This document shows, in pieces, positions 22,241-35,300 of a stretch of 64,000 bases of DNA. The DNA is from Himantopus leucocephalus (taxonomy: Eukaryota; Chordata; Aves; Charadriiformes; Recurvirostridae). A program made the position numbers and the translations under genes. The stretch's first letter is position 1, and each line of letters opens with the position of its first letter. The notes beneath the pieces are model-generated. The model worked only from the letters and a program-made list of their open reading frames with translations. It was not told the DNA's origin and ran no database searches. Location of the stretch: NCBI GenBank assembly GCA_003993805.1, contig RSEF01000004.1, positions 15,946,416-16,010,415 on the forward strand, read 5' to 3'.

Positions 22241-23629
22241 CAGGCAGGAGAACCGACATTTGCAATATAGTCTCAATATTTGTGAGTCTTTTGTTAAAAG
22301 ACTATGAGATTAAATGCAGGTATTATAGGGGAAATGGTGTGTGTTGCTGCTTTTATTCATTACTCTTTCACATCTTTTCCTAATGACAGTGTTTTTTACT
22401 CGGAAGCTGACTGATTTAATTTGTTCAAGGAGATTATTCTCACTCTGTCACTTGTGGAATACAGGTGCGTTCCTGAAAAGTCTTAAGTGTCTTTCTTGAA
22501 CAGTTCCACCAACTTCACCTTCTTGCAGGACTGGGCCTACAGTTTATTACTGATATCCCAGGTATATTGTTTGTTGATCCCCTACTTGTAGGGGATACTC
22601 TGTGAAAAAGCAGCTTTCTTTGATTCTGAGGATCTTCACAAAATTCTTTCTGTTCAAGTTTAGTTTATTACTTTATGGTTTTCCACTCCAAGTGAGATTT
22701 ATACTGTGCAACTATGTCTAGTCAGTGCAAGAGCTCAAAGCCTTTAGTACAAAATATTTTCTATGAGTGCTTAATACAGCAGATAAATTCCATCAAAAGC
22801 ATCTATTTAAATCTTTCTGTAGCAAATACCAGACAGATTTTCCAAGGAAGGCTCATGTATGTGCTCTATTTTTTGGTTTTATTCATGTTTTCTTTATCTG
22901 TCTTTCTACCTTAAAAATGAGAGGCCGGGAATTGTACTTTGTTGATGCCATAGACTTTTCTTTTTGGATCCATATATTCCTAATGGCTCTTGGGAAATTA
23001 ATCAGAAGCAAAATCCTTGAGCATAGTAATAGGAACTTGATAATTAAAGGACTCGTTCCTTCTGACATAATATGGCTAGACAGGTACTTTTTCGTTTGGT
23101 AACCTTGGATTCAGATCTTGAATCCATTACACAGGTCAATAAACTACTTTCTTGTTATGCTGTAAGGTTTTGCCATTATTGAAAGGAAAAAATAGGTGGA
23201 AAAAAGCAGGTGAGGAGGATAGAAAAGGAAGACACTGATATTTTCTTCTTAAAGAATTTATAAATGTTGGTGTGAGTCTTATCACACATGAGGTATGTGA
23301 AATATTAGAGACGTTCCTTCTCTATCAAAGTTCATTTTTGGTCTTACAAATAGTCTAGATTTGGTTTTGAAATCTATCCTGAAGGTAGCTAAGACTTGGA
23401 ACAACTCAGTCTCAGGAATCTCTGTAGAGCTCATTTTTACAAAGAAATATGCAGGCTGATTTTCAAAAGAAAGGGTGTCAGATCAATAGTAAAATCATGG
23501 AACAATTTGAGGTTTAGTAGTTGTTCCTCTTTTCTCATATGTGCTATTTTGTAAAAATGAACGAACGCAATTAGAGATTGGTGTCTTCCCTTTATTTACG
23601 TGCTTTTACTATGATTTATTATATTGCAG
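22241..23629. other. Non-coding, one perfect short hairpin
   Basis: ATCCCCTA (22577-22584), CTTG, TAGGGGAT (22589-22596) is a perfect 8-bp stem with a 4-base loop. No terminator or small-RNA context is evident. The 111-codon frame at 22767-23102 has no recognisable domain. Confidence 0.55.
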
Positions 23630-23769
23630 CGATGCTGAGAGACCGGGAAGCCTGTATGCTGAGCACTGGACAGGCAGAGGATGAAGTTAGTTTCTTCAGT
23701 GAGGACCTAGTATTTGTTTGCTTCAGCCCTCCCTGAGGAGGAGGTGGCCTTGCTGCTGAAGTTTCCCAG
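23630..23769 (+). other. Exon-like interval, 140 bp (unproven)
   Basis: An acceptor-like TTTATTATATTGCAG ends at 23629 and a donor-like CCCAGGTGCGTG lies at 23765-23776. The enclosed 140 bp is less AT-rich than its flanks. It carries an ATG two bases in, giving a frame that starts MLRDREACMLSTG and stops after 34 codons. A non-coding RNA exon, a 5' UTR exon with a small upstream frame, or a pseudo-exon all fit. Confidence 0.18.
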
Positions 23770-26700
23770 GTGCGTGTTTGTATTGTCACTGTTCTTAAAG
23801 CAGTCTGGTCTCCTCATATTCTTAACTTGCCAGTAACCTAGCGAGTTAGTCTAACCAAATGGGTTAGCCTACAAACATGTTGAGAGTGAATTCTGAGGGC
23901 ATGTGAATGAATATGGGGTGTGTTTGTGTGTATTAATCCTAAAATCATGCTGAGAGAAACAGTGTTATAGAATATGTTCTCTTGTGTTCTTCCAACGGGT
24001 GTACTCATGTCTGATTTTGATTTGAGCAGGTGAATGACTCGATAGCCCATTAGCAAGCATTTGACCTACTTGGTTCCCCATTTCCCTTCCCAGCTTTGAC
24101 ACTCTGTGTAATTTATGTAGCAATTACACTTCAGTTGTAACTCAATTCCTGGTTTTGGTCGTTTTACAGAAATTAGTACTGAAAGGCATCGTAGTGATGG
24201 AGGGCTTGGAATAACCGCCAAGCTATTTGTCTATTTAATATACATTTTTCAAAGATAGCATTTTAATGACTGGGAGAACACAATAGGGCTAACTGTACTT
24301 CAGAAGTTCAGTGCTGGTTTTTAGACTCTTCAAATTTCAGGCTGCACCATCAACGCTGAGTGATACCACAAAGAACTGTGAAATGGAGAACTATGCTTTT
24401 CCCCCCTCCCTATTCCCCTCGCAAAATAAAAAGCAGGGGAGAAAAACAATGCTACTCTGACTTATTTATCTTTATCCAGTTCCTCTGTCAGTAAGGGGAT
24501 AAAGCGAAAAATTCAGAACAAAGTAACTTAAAAAATCAAAGGATTAAAACCCCCTGTATGTGATCCTGATGAATTGGATGATTCAGAAGATGTTAACCAG
24601 AGCAACAGCTGTAATGGAAGGAGAGCCTGTAACAAACAGGTTTTCTGATTTATCGGGGTAATCAAGCATAGAAGTGGGCAGGCACTGGGTGGTACAGAAT
24701 ACCAACATTTTTTTTGGTGCTGCCTGGGAGATATATTTGAAACTCTAGGGAAGAATTGCCCCCTCCCCCTTAATTCCCCTGAAGACTTTTTTTTTTCTTT
24801 TCTTGAAAATGAAAGCAGGGAATGAGCATTTCTCTGAATCTCATTTTAAATCTTCTTAAATTTAAAATGGTTATTGGTTGTTTGTTACTATTGGTAATGT
24901 AACTACTTTCACAGGAGTCTAATCCTGCTTCTTGAGGACTCCATTCCCTAACATAAGGGAGGTAATAAATGAAGGGAAACTGGCAAATGTAAATCTAGAG
25001 ATGCTGGGCTGCTTAGAGAAAGGCAACAAATGCCCTATGCTGTTTTCGGTGTGTTTTAGTTTGGTAGTAACTAATGGTCTTTGGATTGAAGACTTTTAAG
25101 AAAAGAACCCACCCTAAAATAATGCTTAAACCCATCTCTAATGCCGTTTTCCTTGCCTGCTAGTGCAATGATCCAACCTCTCTTTCATGTGTAAAATCAA
25201 TGGGAACATGACGCAAAGTTATAACATGACTTGACTGGGCTCATGTTCTTAAAGATAACAATCTACATTCAGCGTGGTGGGACTGAGGCTTTCATCAAGT
25301 TTTGTCCCTTATAATACATGTTACATTTTAACATGCTTTGCGAGTTTGCATGCAGGGAACATGCTCTGCAGGACAGGCCTTATAGTAATACTCCTTGTAA
25401 TCCCTCAAGCGATGTATTTGCTGAAAATACCAAGTCTTGGTATTTATCAGTCTGGGAGTTTTCTCATGCAGAGCCGCTTTCTTCTTGAGATCACACCCCT
25501 GAAGAGAAGTCGTATCTAGCCTTGACTGGGTATTTTGAGCTTATAGATGTCTGGTTGCATCACCTATTTCTTCCTCTTTGTTACTTCTGGGTATTTTCCA
25601 AGGTCCTCCCAGCAGCATGAAGCGCTCGTCTCAGCTTCCACTGAGGTGATCTGAGTCCCATTCACACAACACATAGCACCACAAGCTGCCTCTCTGCAAC
25701 ACCAGCCAGAAGTAATCAACATATGTAAATTCCAGCCACTTATGACTGGAAGGAAGAAAGCATTCAATTACATCTCCCCAAAGTTTTGTTTTCATCAGTA
25801 TCACTATTTTTCCCTCAGTTTTATGATCTTTCTCAGTAGTGCTTTTGTCTGCTGTATGTTTGTTAAGAAAATATTTCATGTTTGCTTGTTGCAAGAAGAA
25901 AAATTTCATTGCACACATGGGATAACATTTGTTTGATTTCCTGATGTGGTTCCTGAAGCCAGAGTGTGAAAATGTTGATATAGCCTCTTGAGATGGTTAT
26001 CACAGGGCAGTGTCTTTTCTATTGTGTGTGCATACAATTGCCCAGATTGACTTAAATTTTTAAATTATCATTATTATTTTAGTACTATAGGCCCCTTAGA
26101 AGAGAGTTTTAGTGGTGGTATTCTTTGTTGTTATTGTTGTTTTTAACAAGATGCGTGGTGGTGTGGTCAATAATTTCTCTGCAAGTGTTTCAACAAAGCT
26201 GTTACCAAGTTGGGAGTTTGCTGAGTTAGTTGAATACCGTTTCTCTTCCCTAACTGGATGCAAGTTCAAAACAATTGCCTATTCTTAGCATTTGCTATTT
26301 CTGCTGCTGGGTTTGCTGCTGTTACCCGTATGAGATTAATTTTTCTGTTAGTGAAACAGTGCTTGAGAGTCCAGTCACAGGCTGAGAAGCCATTCCATTA
26401 AGCTGAATTCAGTATCTACTTACATGAGAAACCTCTCAAAAATAATATTGGAATAATATCACAGAGCATCCAAACAAGCAAAAGAAATAAAGAACAAATG
26501 AAGAAAACAGACTGCCCTCTGTGCCTTCAGGTGGAGCAAATCTGGGCTTCAGTAAATATTTTCCCTGAGTTTGGGATTTCATAGCTGAGCAACTCCCAAC
26601 AGAACCACCTGTTTGCCAGCTTTTTACCAGCCCCAAGCTACTCTTTTCTCCCCTGAGCCTCCCTAAAATTTTTCTGCTTCGAGCACCAAGTCAAAGCCCC

Positions 26701-29700
26701 TGAAACTGCTGTAGTTGCCTGCCTGGCTACAGCTGCTGTATCCTCTTCTCCCTCCCACGCTGATGTGAACACCAGCTCTTTACATCTTTTTGGTCATTCT
26801 GGCCAGCTGAGTCTACCTATTTGTTCACCTTTCACCACAGAAAGCAATTCCCCATCTTCTAGGGCATTGCTCTGGTAGCAATTTAGCAATTAGCTCTGGT
26901 AGCAATTTAAGAAAACCTGGACGCCAGCTGGGACTTCCAAGGAAGAAAAATAAGATGTGTCTGAGACAAAACAGGTGCACCACAGCTCTGGGTTTGGTGA
27001 GCTCTTAACAATGCATCTGATGAAGCAGCAAAAATATTTTGGGTAACCTTAAGAAAAGCTGTCTCCTGCACTACATTATCATTAGTAATGGCACATTCCT
27101 GGTTTCAGTAAGTATATCAAGGATGTTTATTTTAAGGAGAAAGGGCACAGTTTATTTTGCACAGAACATGTTTGGGAATGTTTGTCATGATGTGTCAGTG
27201 ACAATCCAAAAGACCCGGTGTTGCCCTCTTTGCATATCACTGACTCCCTTGGCTCCCATCAGTTTGCATTCTTGGTATTGAACATGTCTCCCCCAGTGAA
27301 ATGTTGATAATATTTTTAACAAAAAGAGCCTTCATATAATTGATATCTGCAAGAAACTGAGCTCCAAAAGCATGTTTTAACCTGTGTATTTTGTAAACAC
27401 AACATGAAAAATTCACAGAGAATTTCTGTTACATCCTGAGGCAACTGTGAGTCTTTTCCAAAGTAAAGGCTAGAGAGCTATACGGTGTATAAGGAAGAGA
27501 AAGTGAACAAAGAGAAGCCAGATGGGAATGTGCAAACAGAACTTGCAATTAGTATGTCTTGTGCACCAAGCAAAAACTATTTATTCTGCTGTGGCTACAA
27601 GACAGACTACCTCGTGGAGGCACGGTATATGCTGTCAGAAGGTTTTAAGCTGGTTTAGGGACTTCATCTTCCGAAACAGCAGAAGGTACACTGACATGGA
27701 CTGTGTTGCTAGCACAGGTATCAGTCCCTGGAGTCCCACCAACGTAACAGTGTCAGCTACAGGATGTGCATTTTCCATGCCCTGAGCTGACCTTGGGTGT
27801 GCAAAACTTTGGCAAAGCTTTACAGTGTAGACATGGCCTAAGGCAGGTAGAATTTGCCAAATGTAATGTTTAATGAGACAGCCAAAAGAGTGCAATACAC
27901 AGCAAGTTCAGTAAAGCCCCTAAGGGCTGGGGTCCTAGGAATGTGCTGTGATGTAGCAAAATCAGCTAGTGATCCTTTTCATCCACCTCTCTGGTTAGAC
28001 TGAGCCTGGCTTCTCAGAGGATGCAGCAGGGAGAGGCTCACAGCACAGGGAAACCAACAGACCTGCTTTTCTCCCGAGGCGTTTAATGGTGCCTCTCTGC
28101 AATGATCAGGCTCTGTCCTTCTGTTCTGGTGCACACAGAACAGCAGTGGCCTCAGTCCAATATGGCCAAGAGGAAGGGCAGCAAAACACTGCCGTACCTG
28201 ACATGGACAGTAGAGCAGTGCAGACCCAATGCAGAGCCAGGCAAAGGACATGTGGTATCATGGAAGAGAGGCTGTCTGGGCTGGGGGAGGTTGTGTTGGA
28301 AGAGAGATGGGACACTAATGCAGAGGGACCACGTCCAGGCGAGTACTACAGATGGGTGGCTCAGCGGTGATTTTACTGTCTTGTTGTGAGCTCCTGGTAT
28401 AGCGTATTTTATGTGGGATCCCAAAATTTGAACACTGCAATTTGGCACCACTGTGGAACAATCCAGTATGTAATTTTTTTTTTATAAACATGGTATTGTG
28501 AAAAGTGTATTTACTGGTTTGAACAGGTTTAATCTCAGGTACTTGAGGTACAGTAGTTGCATATTATTGCATACCCCTAAAATTTTGTGGTATTGTCATT
28601 ACAAATTCTGTACCTCTCTGTGTAAGTTAACCTGCATGTCTGCACCAACGAGTACATCGTGTCATACAAACACACCGTTCAAACATGCCTATTGCCCTGT
28701 AATCCTCAACATTTCTACAATTGGAAATATGAAGAAAAGACTAACAAGTGGATTACTCGAGGGTTCTGAAGGACAAGAGAGGTTTTTGTGGGAGGGTCTT
28801 TTTGCCTTTTTTTTTTTTTTTAAGGCAAATCCTCTTATTTTTTCTGCTAGAAAAGCTGCTCGCCGGTCTTCTGGTTTGTGGATGAGGACCAGAACCCATT
28901 GATCTGTACACTGGAGGGAAGGCACTGATCTCTGAGTAAGGCTTTCTTGTGTTTAGTACCTGCTGGTAGATGCAGCACCTTTTAAATATTTCAGAAAATG
29001 ACACTTGATTGAATTTTCTTTCATTTCTAGATAAAGTTCTTTTCTCCTTTCACACAGCTTTTGTTCTTTTAGATTGATTTAATAATAGATTAGAACCATT
29101 AGAATCATACAGTTTGAGAGACCTCCTGGACGTGCATCAGACCACACCCAGCAGTTTGTCTGTCTTTTGCTGGCAAAAGTTTAAACTGCAAGGAGAACCT
29201 GATAGGAATGCTAAGAGTTGCTGTTCCAAACTAAGCTCTCCGAGCAAAATCTCTTTGAGCGTAAGAGAAATTAGTTCTATTTCATCAAAGAGATAAAATA
29301 AGCATTATCATTCCCTGGCTCTGAAATGCTTTTTATTCAACAAAGTAATCTCTGTTTAGAAAGGCATTTAGAGCTCGCCTGCTTGACAGTAGCTTGCTCT
29401 CTGACACTCATCTTTAGACTGTAAGAAATAACAGACTAATGCTGTTTGTTTTGTAGAATTTGGAAATATGTTGAGAGATGACAGTGTGAAACAAACAGAA
29501 GTTTAAGCCAGAAGGAAGCCCTGGAGGATGGTAGCGTAGCCCTGCAATAGGCTAAGGTAATACACTTAAGGGGGGGGGGGAGGGCAGGAGGAAGATTGAA
29601 GCCTAAAGGGCTGTTTGTTTGGCTCCCCTTTCTCCCATTTCTGCGCTGTGAGCACAACATAGAACAGATCCCCTGCTGATATGGAGGCCACACAGTTTAT

Positions 29701-32295
29701 TTCTGTCGCACTCACACGGTCTTGCCAATAACAGGGGAGCATGAATCAGAAGCTTATTTTAAAACCAAAAATATACGGTGTCACTTTGTATTGTGATAGC
29801 ATCCAAGGACCAGTTAGGATCAGAGCTTCATCTATTACATGCTGAATCTATGACAAGTTGAACATGTTGTGTTTTTGATCCTCTGAGAAATTTCAACCCA
29901 AGCTGCAACAAGCTGTAGGAGAAGCAAGGGTAAAGGAGCTGAAGTGTTGGGTGGTCTGCGTAATGCTAGAAAGGAGACAAAAGGCTATATGCTAAAAACA
30001 GTCACTTATAACTATTTAGGCAAGTAACTGAAAGATAAGACTTGGAACAGAGGAAAAGACCTTCTTTGTTTGGTTAAAGACATCTGAAAGATCTTGAGTT
30101 GATGTGGGGCTGGGGTGGGAGGAGGCAGGACAGGCAGGTGAGCAGATTAATGGCATTGTTGCAGCTTGCCCATATAGTGTTTGGGCTCTTAATTTCCTCA
30201 ACTATATTTATTTGGTGGGATATTGCTGATACAAACTTGGTCTGGAAAAATAAAATCAACTTATTTGAAAAGTTTGTCTTCATGAGAATTGTATTATTGT
30301 GTGGCCCCACTGTTTTTCAGGGCTGGTGACCTATATGTGAAAGCATGACTGACAGCAGTTATGATTGCAAAACAAACTGAAGAAGAAATGCCTCATGCTG
30401 AGGATATAAGATGGGGAGGAGAGAGAATGAAACTAGTTTGTTGCATAGTGCAAAAATGTCGCTCTCTTTGTCACATCTTCCACTTATTAAAGGCAATATT
30501 GTTCTCTCCAGGCACTCAAATGAAAACTCGGAAATGAAAAGTCAGAAAGGCAATTAAGTGATCTGTGCATGGATGCTACAGCTGTCTCCAGAAGGAAAAA
30601 TGAATGCTTAATCAGAATCATAAATTTATAAGACTCTGGCTAATGATACTCTGCTTCAACCTGAGCACTTCTACTGTAACAGGAGAAGGATATTCAAAAT
30701 CTTCCTGTCTCCTGGAAAGTCCAAGGAGTTGGAGACAATATCATGGAAACCTTGGTTAGGTATGTAGTATTCAGCAACTTCACAGATGAGCTTCCAGGAA
30801 ATCTTTATAGCTTTTGTAATAAAAATAGCTTTCGTATATGACTTTGTTTATGGTGGGGCCCCACAGTGAATTGTTTGGTTTTGTCTGTAAAATTTCTAGC
30901 CAGTTGGTCTTGCAAAGAACAAGTGTAAGTTGGAGCCTTACAGCATTTAAACTCTATGAGAAGGAAATAATATTTTAAGAGAAATCATATTTTGGGCCCA
31001 GCAAGTTTGACACTGACTAGTGCTGCCAGAGTTTTTAATATTATTGAATTCAACAATCTTTTCCATCAAATTCCAGAATCATCTGGAACATTCCCTCTTA
31101 TGTGAAATAAATGCTTGTAAGCTGCCAGGTGATTAACAATGTTTGCTGAGATGTGAGGGTGTCTCAGGAGACTCTGCTTTGTTATGCTACTGTAATTTCC
31201 AGTAAAGATTTGGTCAAGACTTGAAACTGTCTCAAATGATGTATTTTGCAGCTTTAAGTTAAAATTCAGACCTGCCAAAAGGTTCTTGATTGTTAGTTTT
31301 TCTGGCTGAAACCACCTAATTTTTCCACTGCGCTTTGTACATCTAGTTATGGATGACCATTTTATCTCTCTGGCTTCAGAAAAGACAAACACTGTATCAC
31401 TTCCTAAGTGTGAGGGAAAAAAATCTACTTCAAATATTAGTAAGAATTTTCAAAGGATTACAAATTAATCAAATACTGTACAAATAAACACTGAAAGTGT
31501 AGGCCCTAGTGAAAAGATTTGCAGCCTGAAAGAGACAAGCCATTGGTTATGTTTGCAGGAAAGGGTAGAGGCGGATAAATTAATGGTTTTGAGGAGGAAT
31601 CTAAATTGAAAGGGCATTTGGCAGGCAAAATGAAAGACTAATCAAACATAAAGAGCAACAAAAACTATCACACAATAAAGTGAGGAAGAAGCAAACTTAA
31701 GGAGAGAGAAATGGGAAGACCATAGGAAATAAAAGTGGAAATGAAACCAAGGATACCTGGACCCTGTAAGGGATATCAGAAAGACTGATAGCTAATAGTG
31801 TGAATTCGTTAGCAGTTTACTGCAGGTGCAGGATATCATTGCAAAGTGACTAAGTGTTCTTTTCAAGTTGTGAGCCACATGTAGTGCCAACACAGCACCT
31901 GCTTATTTTGTTAATGCGAAGGGATGCTTAAATGGCGTTGGGTCTTCAGCCTATTAAGCTATTCAACCCTCACAGTTCTGGTTCATATGGCTCTGCAGAA
32001 ATTGTAGTGCTCCCACGGGCACAATCAACAACTGTGCCTGCAATGTTTTAGCTGTCAGCGTATTGGGTCCACTGAGTACTTGAGCTATTTTGCAGTGGAA
32101 CTATTTTGATTTCAATGTTGTTTATGCCATACTCTCAAAATCACTGGGAAAAGCGTCTGAGTATAGGCATGTTCTGCTTCTGTGGAATAAATAAATGTAC
32201 ATGAGAAGAAGTGGAAAACTGCAGTCATTGTAAACATGACGGGAGGGTGAACCACAATGTTTGTTTCACTGACCCAGAACCATGATCAGCAACCA
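23770..32295. other. Non-coding 8.5 kb with minor simple repeats
   Basis: No gene is supported. A 24-bp-period tandem repeat GCTCTGGTAGCAATTTA occurs at 26869-26885 and 26893-26909. T15 at 28807-28821 is flanked by TTTGCC/GGCAAA. G11 lies at 29570-29580. The region 27.97-28.45 kb is locally GC-richer and holds several overlapping frames of 69-99 codons on both strands, the pattern expected from fewer stops and not from a gene. Confidence 0.6.
26869..26909 (+). repeat. 24-bp-period tandem repeat, 1.7 copies
   Basis: GCTCTGGTAGCAATTTA at 26869-26885 recurs exactly at 26893-26909, separated by GCAATTA. It is a small local duplication. Confidence 0.85.
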
Positions 32296-32356
32296 ACACT
32301 GATAAATATATATGTATGTGTGTGCATGTGCATGCACATATACTTTTATATATTTA
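32296..32356. repeat. (TG/TA) simple repeat with cruciform-capable core
   Basis: An alternating purine-pyrimidine tract runs from about 32302 to 32342. At its centre TGTGCATG (32321-32328), TG, CATGCACA (32331-32338) is a perfect inverted repeat. Such tracts can adopt Z-DNA or cruciform structures; here it is most simply a degenerate microsatellite. It produces the end of the longest frame in the window (minus 32266-32730, 154 codons), which is not a gene. Confidence 0.7.
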
Positions 32357-35300
32357 CAGTGCAACTCTAATGGAAACAACATAAATGTTATAATTAATGA
32401 CTTTAGTATACTATACAGTCTTCTTTCAGGTAAGAAACTATAATTCATTTGTTTCCATTGTGTACGTATACCTATGTATAACACATTACATAGAATGGAT
32501 TTTTTTTCATGGTGGTAAGCCATTCTTTTTAAGTCCTTAAATATTCTAGACTGTAAAGTGTAATTATAAGTAGAAGTTTTGTTTTCATGATAGGAAGCTT
32601 TTATTATTTTTTTTTCTGTTCCAGGATGTGTTTCATTTGTTTTGTACGTTACAAAAAACACACAAATGGTCTTGTGAAGTGTGAGCAGAGATGGCTCTGT
32701 TGGTTTCTGTAAGAAAAAGAATATGAACAAACAAAAAGCCTCTGCACTAGTAGCTGAATGGAAAACTTACTAGAAAAATTGCTTTAGCTATGATTTTTGA
32801 ATATGTGAAAAACTAGGCCAATATTTGGATTTTCAAAACCAAGTTAGTAAAATTAGTTAAATCATTTAGTCACTTTTCCCTTTTCACAGCTGAAATACAC
32901 TTAAACAGATTTAAACATTATTTATAGAGAAGAAATGCATTTGGAATGAAAAAACATCAGATGCATTTTAACATTGCTGCTTTCTAAGCTATGTAAATGC
33001 GGGTTTATGAAGAAATTATGACTGATACTAGTAATTTCAAGAACCGTTTCTTCTGTGTATTATCCTTCAGCTGGAGACAGTAATATTTTTCATTCTTTTT
33101 CTAGTTACAGCATGGTTTTGTGTTTTAACTGTGTGGAGTATGAATTACCTTGCCGTAACTGAAATGCATGTATGTGATGCAGCATGGGCACAATAAACAC
33201 CCATGTGCATATAAATCGTGCTCCAAATAAGAGTAATTCTTCAGAGTAGTATTCAGATATTACCTCATTCTGACACTGCACAGTCATTATTTGTGTCATA
33301 GTATTAGCAACTTGTGAAGACAGGTGAAAAGGCAGCAAGAAGGCTGACACGTCTCACTCTTTCCACACTAGCTAGAGGCTGGAGTTTCCCCATATGAAGC
33401 AGATCACGTATGCAGGAAACTTTCTGGGATGAAAGGCTTTAGGTAGAATGAAAATTTTTATTATTTCTGTATTAGACTTAGGTATCGAAGAGATGAGTTC
33501 TTATGAGGAGACCTTAAAAAAGTGACATTGAAAAGACAAGTAAATTTACTTGAAAAATAGTGACAACATGAATTAAGAAAGAGGAAATTCCTCAAATTTT
33601 GTTGAAGTCCTGCAATGCCAGATAACCTCCCGGAACAGTCATGGACGGCAGAAAAGTGACGTGAAAGTCAGATAAACCGAGGAAGCACCTCAAATAGATC
33701 CTCCATGAGAAGAGCCAATTTAGTTTTCCAAGTCAGCAAGCTACATAAAGCTCTCAGCAGCCTTCATGACATAACCTATGCAAGTGATACTGTCATCTCC
33801 TGGGCATGAGCCAGTGTGGAGAGGTGCAATGTAGTAATCTTGCAGTGGCAGGAGTAGGAAGAGGTGCACCAATTGACCTAGTAGGTATTTCCCCTACTCA
33901 TCAAAAAGGAATAGGCATGGACAAGCCACGGGGAGCACTATGCCATTAAATAGCCTTCTGTCTAGTTATAGTGTCTCACCTTCTATTTTAAAGTGTCTCA
34001 CCTTCTATTTTAAAGTGTCTCATGGAAGTGCTAAGGAAAAGCAATATAAAAGAGAAAGAATGTAAATATTATGGTTCAGGGATATCAGCCCTAGTCCTAG
34101 TGCAAAAACCTGCCTTTCAGTGAAAGCTTTGAGGGACTTCTAGTTCAAAGGATTTCAGACACGTGGAGAGGCAGCTACATACATTACTTTGTTCTTCTCT
34201 ATCAGTTACCCCTTACTGATGGCAGGTAAGTTAAAATAAGGAAGAGCATCCCTCCTAAGCAGTTCGGAATCAGCTTTTGCTCATGTCTCAGAGCTTCTGA
34301 TGCAATCAGCTATTTCAGTGCATGATAAAATACTCAGGAAAAAACCCCAGAGTTTTAAGGCTTTATTTTAGGAGGGCTTTTTGCTCTTCATAAATGTACT
34401 GATTTTATTGTGGTTTTATCTTTCAGGACTACTGGCAGATATCTTAGGACTAAAATGTGGGTTAGACTTTGCTTTTTGCTCTGCTTTTTACAGAGTCTGA
34501 CACGAGTGGGAATATTTGTGAGTTGGAAAATGTATCGACAAGACCACTGGAAACTGCATATTTTTATTTAAACTGGATCCTGCTGTGTTTAGTGTCAGAG
34601 CTGAAAAGTGAACCTGGTATGAAGAGAAAGTGAAGCATAAAACTACAATTTGGCTTCCGCAAATCAGTGAATGGCAAAATCAAGTGAGATCCTGAACGTA
34701 AAAAGTGAATGCTTAAAATGTTTTGGGCTTAATCACAATTTTTATTGTTAAGGACTTACTTTTAGAACTACACTGTTTGCTACAATAGCATCTTATGTAT
34801 CTACAGACTAAAAAGCAGCCTGCCTACATTCTAGTCAATTAATTCTTTGCTAAAGCAGCATAAGCACAAGTTCAAAGATTTTGTTACTTTTCTGATTTAT
34901 TTCTCTCATCTGGCTTTTTATAAGCTCTCTGTGTTGACAATATTCAAATGCTTTCTAATTTGTAATTCATGCATAGTAGCAAAGGGAAGGAAGAGTTGGC
35001 ATGAATAGCTCTTAACAAGTAGGTATGTGTTTCTTTTTTATCTCTCAGCCAGGGCTTTGTCAGAGTGGAGGAGCTGAGATTGGTTAATACTCAGACAGAC
35101 TGCTGAAGTTCCAGTCTGGTTTTCTAATTTAGAAGCGCTACTGGATGACATAAATGGTAGGAATAATTGTAAATTCTATGTGAAAAAAGTAAAATGGGGG
35201 TCCTTGAGACTGTAAGAAAAGGTCTAAAGTAGTCCTTTAAAAGCTAGAACAGCTTCAAAGATTATTATAGTCCCAGTTTGAGTGTTTTGCTTATATTTCA

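Noticed and set aside
22529..22561. 33-bp exon-like interval between CTTGCAG and CAGGTATAT
   Set aside because: Very short with a weak donor; many equally good pairs occur by chance.
28086..28451. Five overlapping frames of 69-99 codons on both strands
   Set aside because: Mutually exclusive frames in a GC-richer patch; none shows a recognisable protein or splice context.
29096..29150. AGAATCATACAGTTTGAGAG resembling a CR1 3' end
   Set aside because: Only the first few bases fit the CR1 octamer pattern; the continuation does not follow the conserved tail.
32266..32730. 154-codon minus frame, longest without N
   Set aside because: AT-rich, partly built from a TG/TA microsatellite, no domain or motif. 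Length is within chance for this amount of AT-rich DNA.
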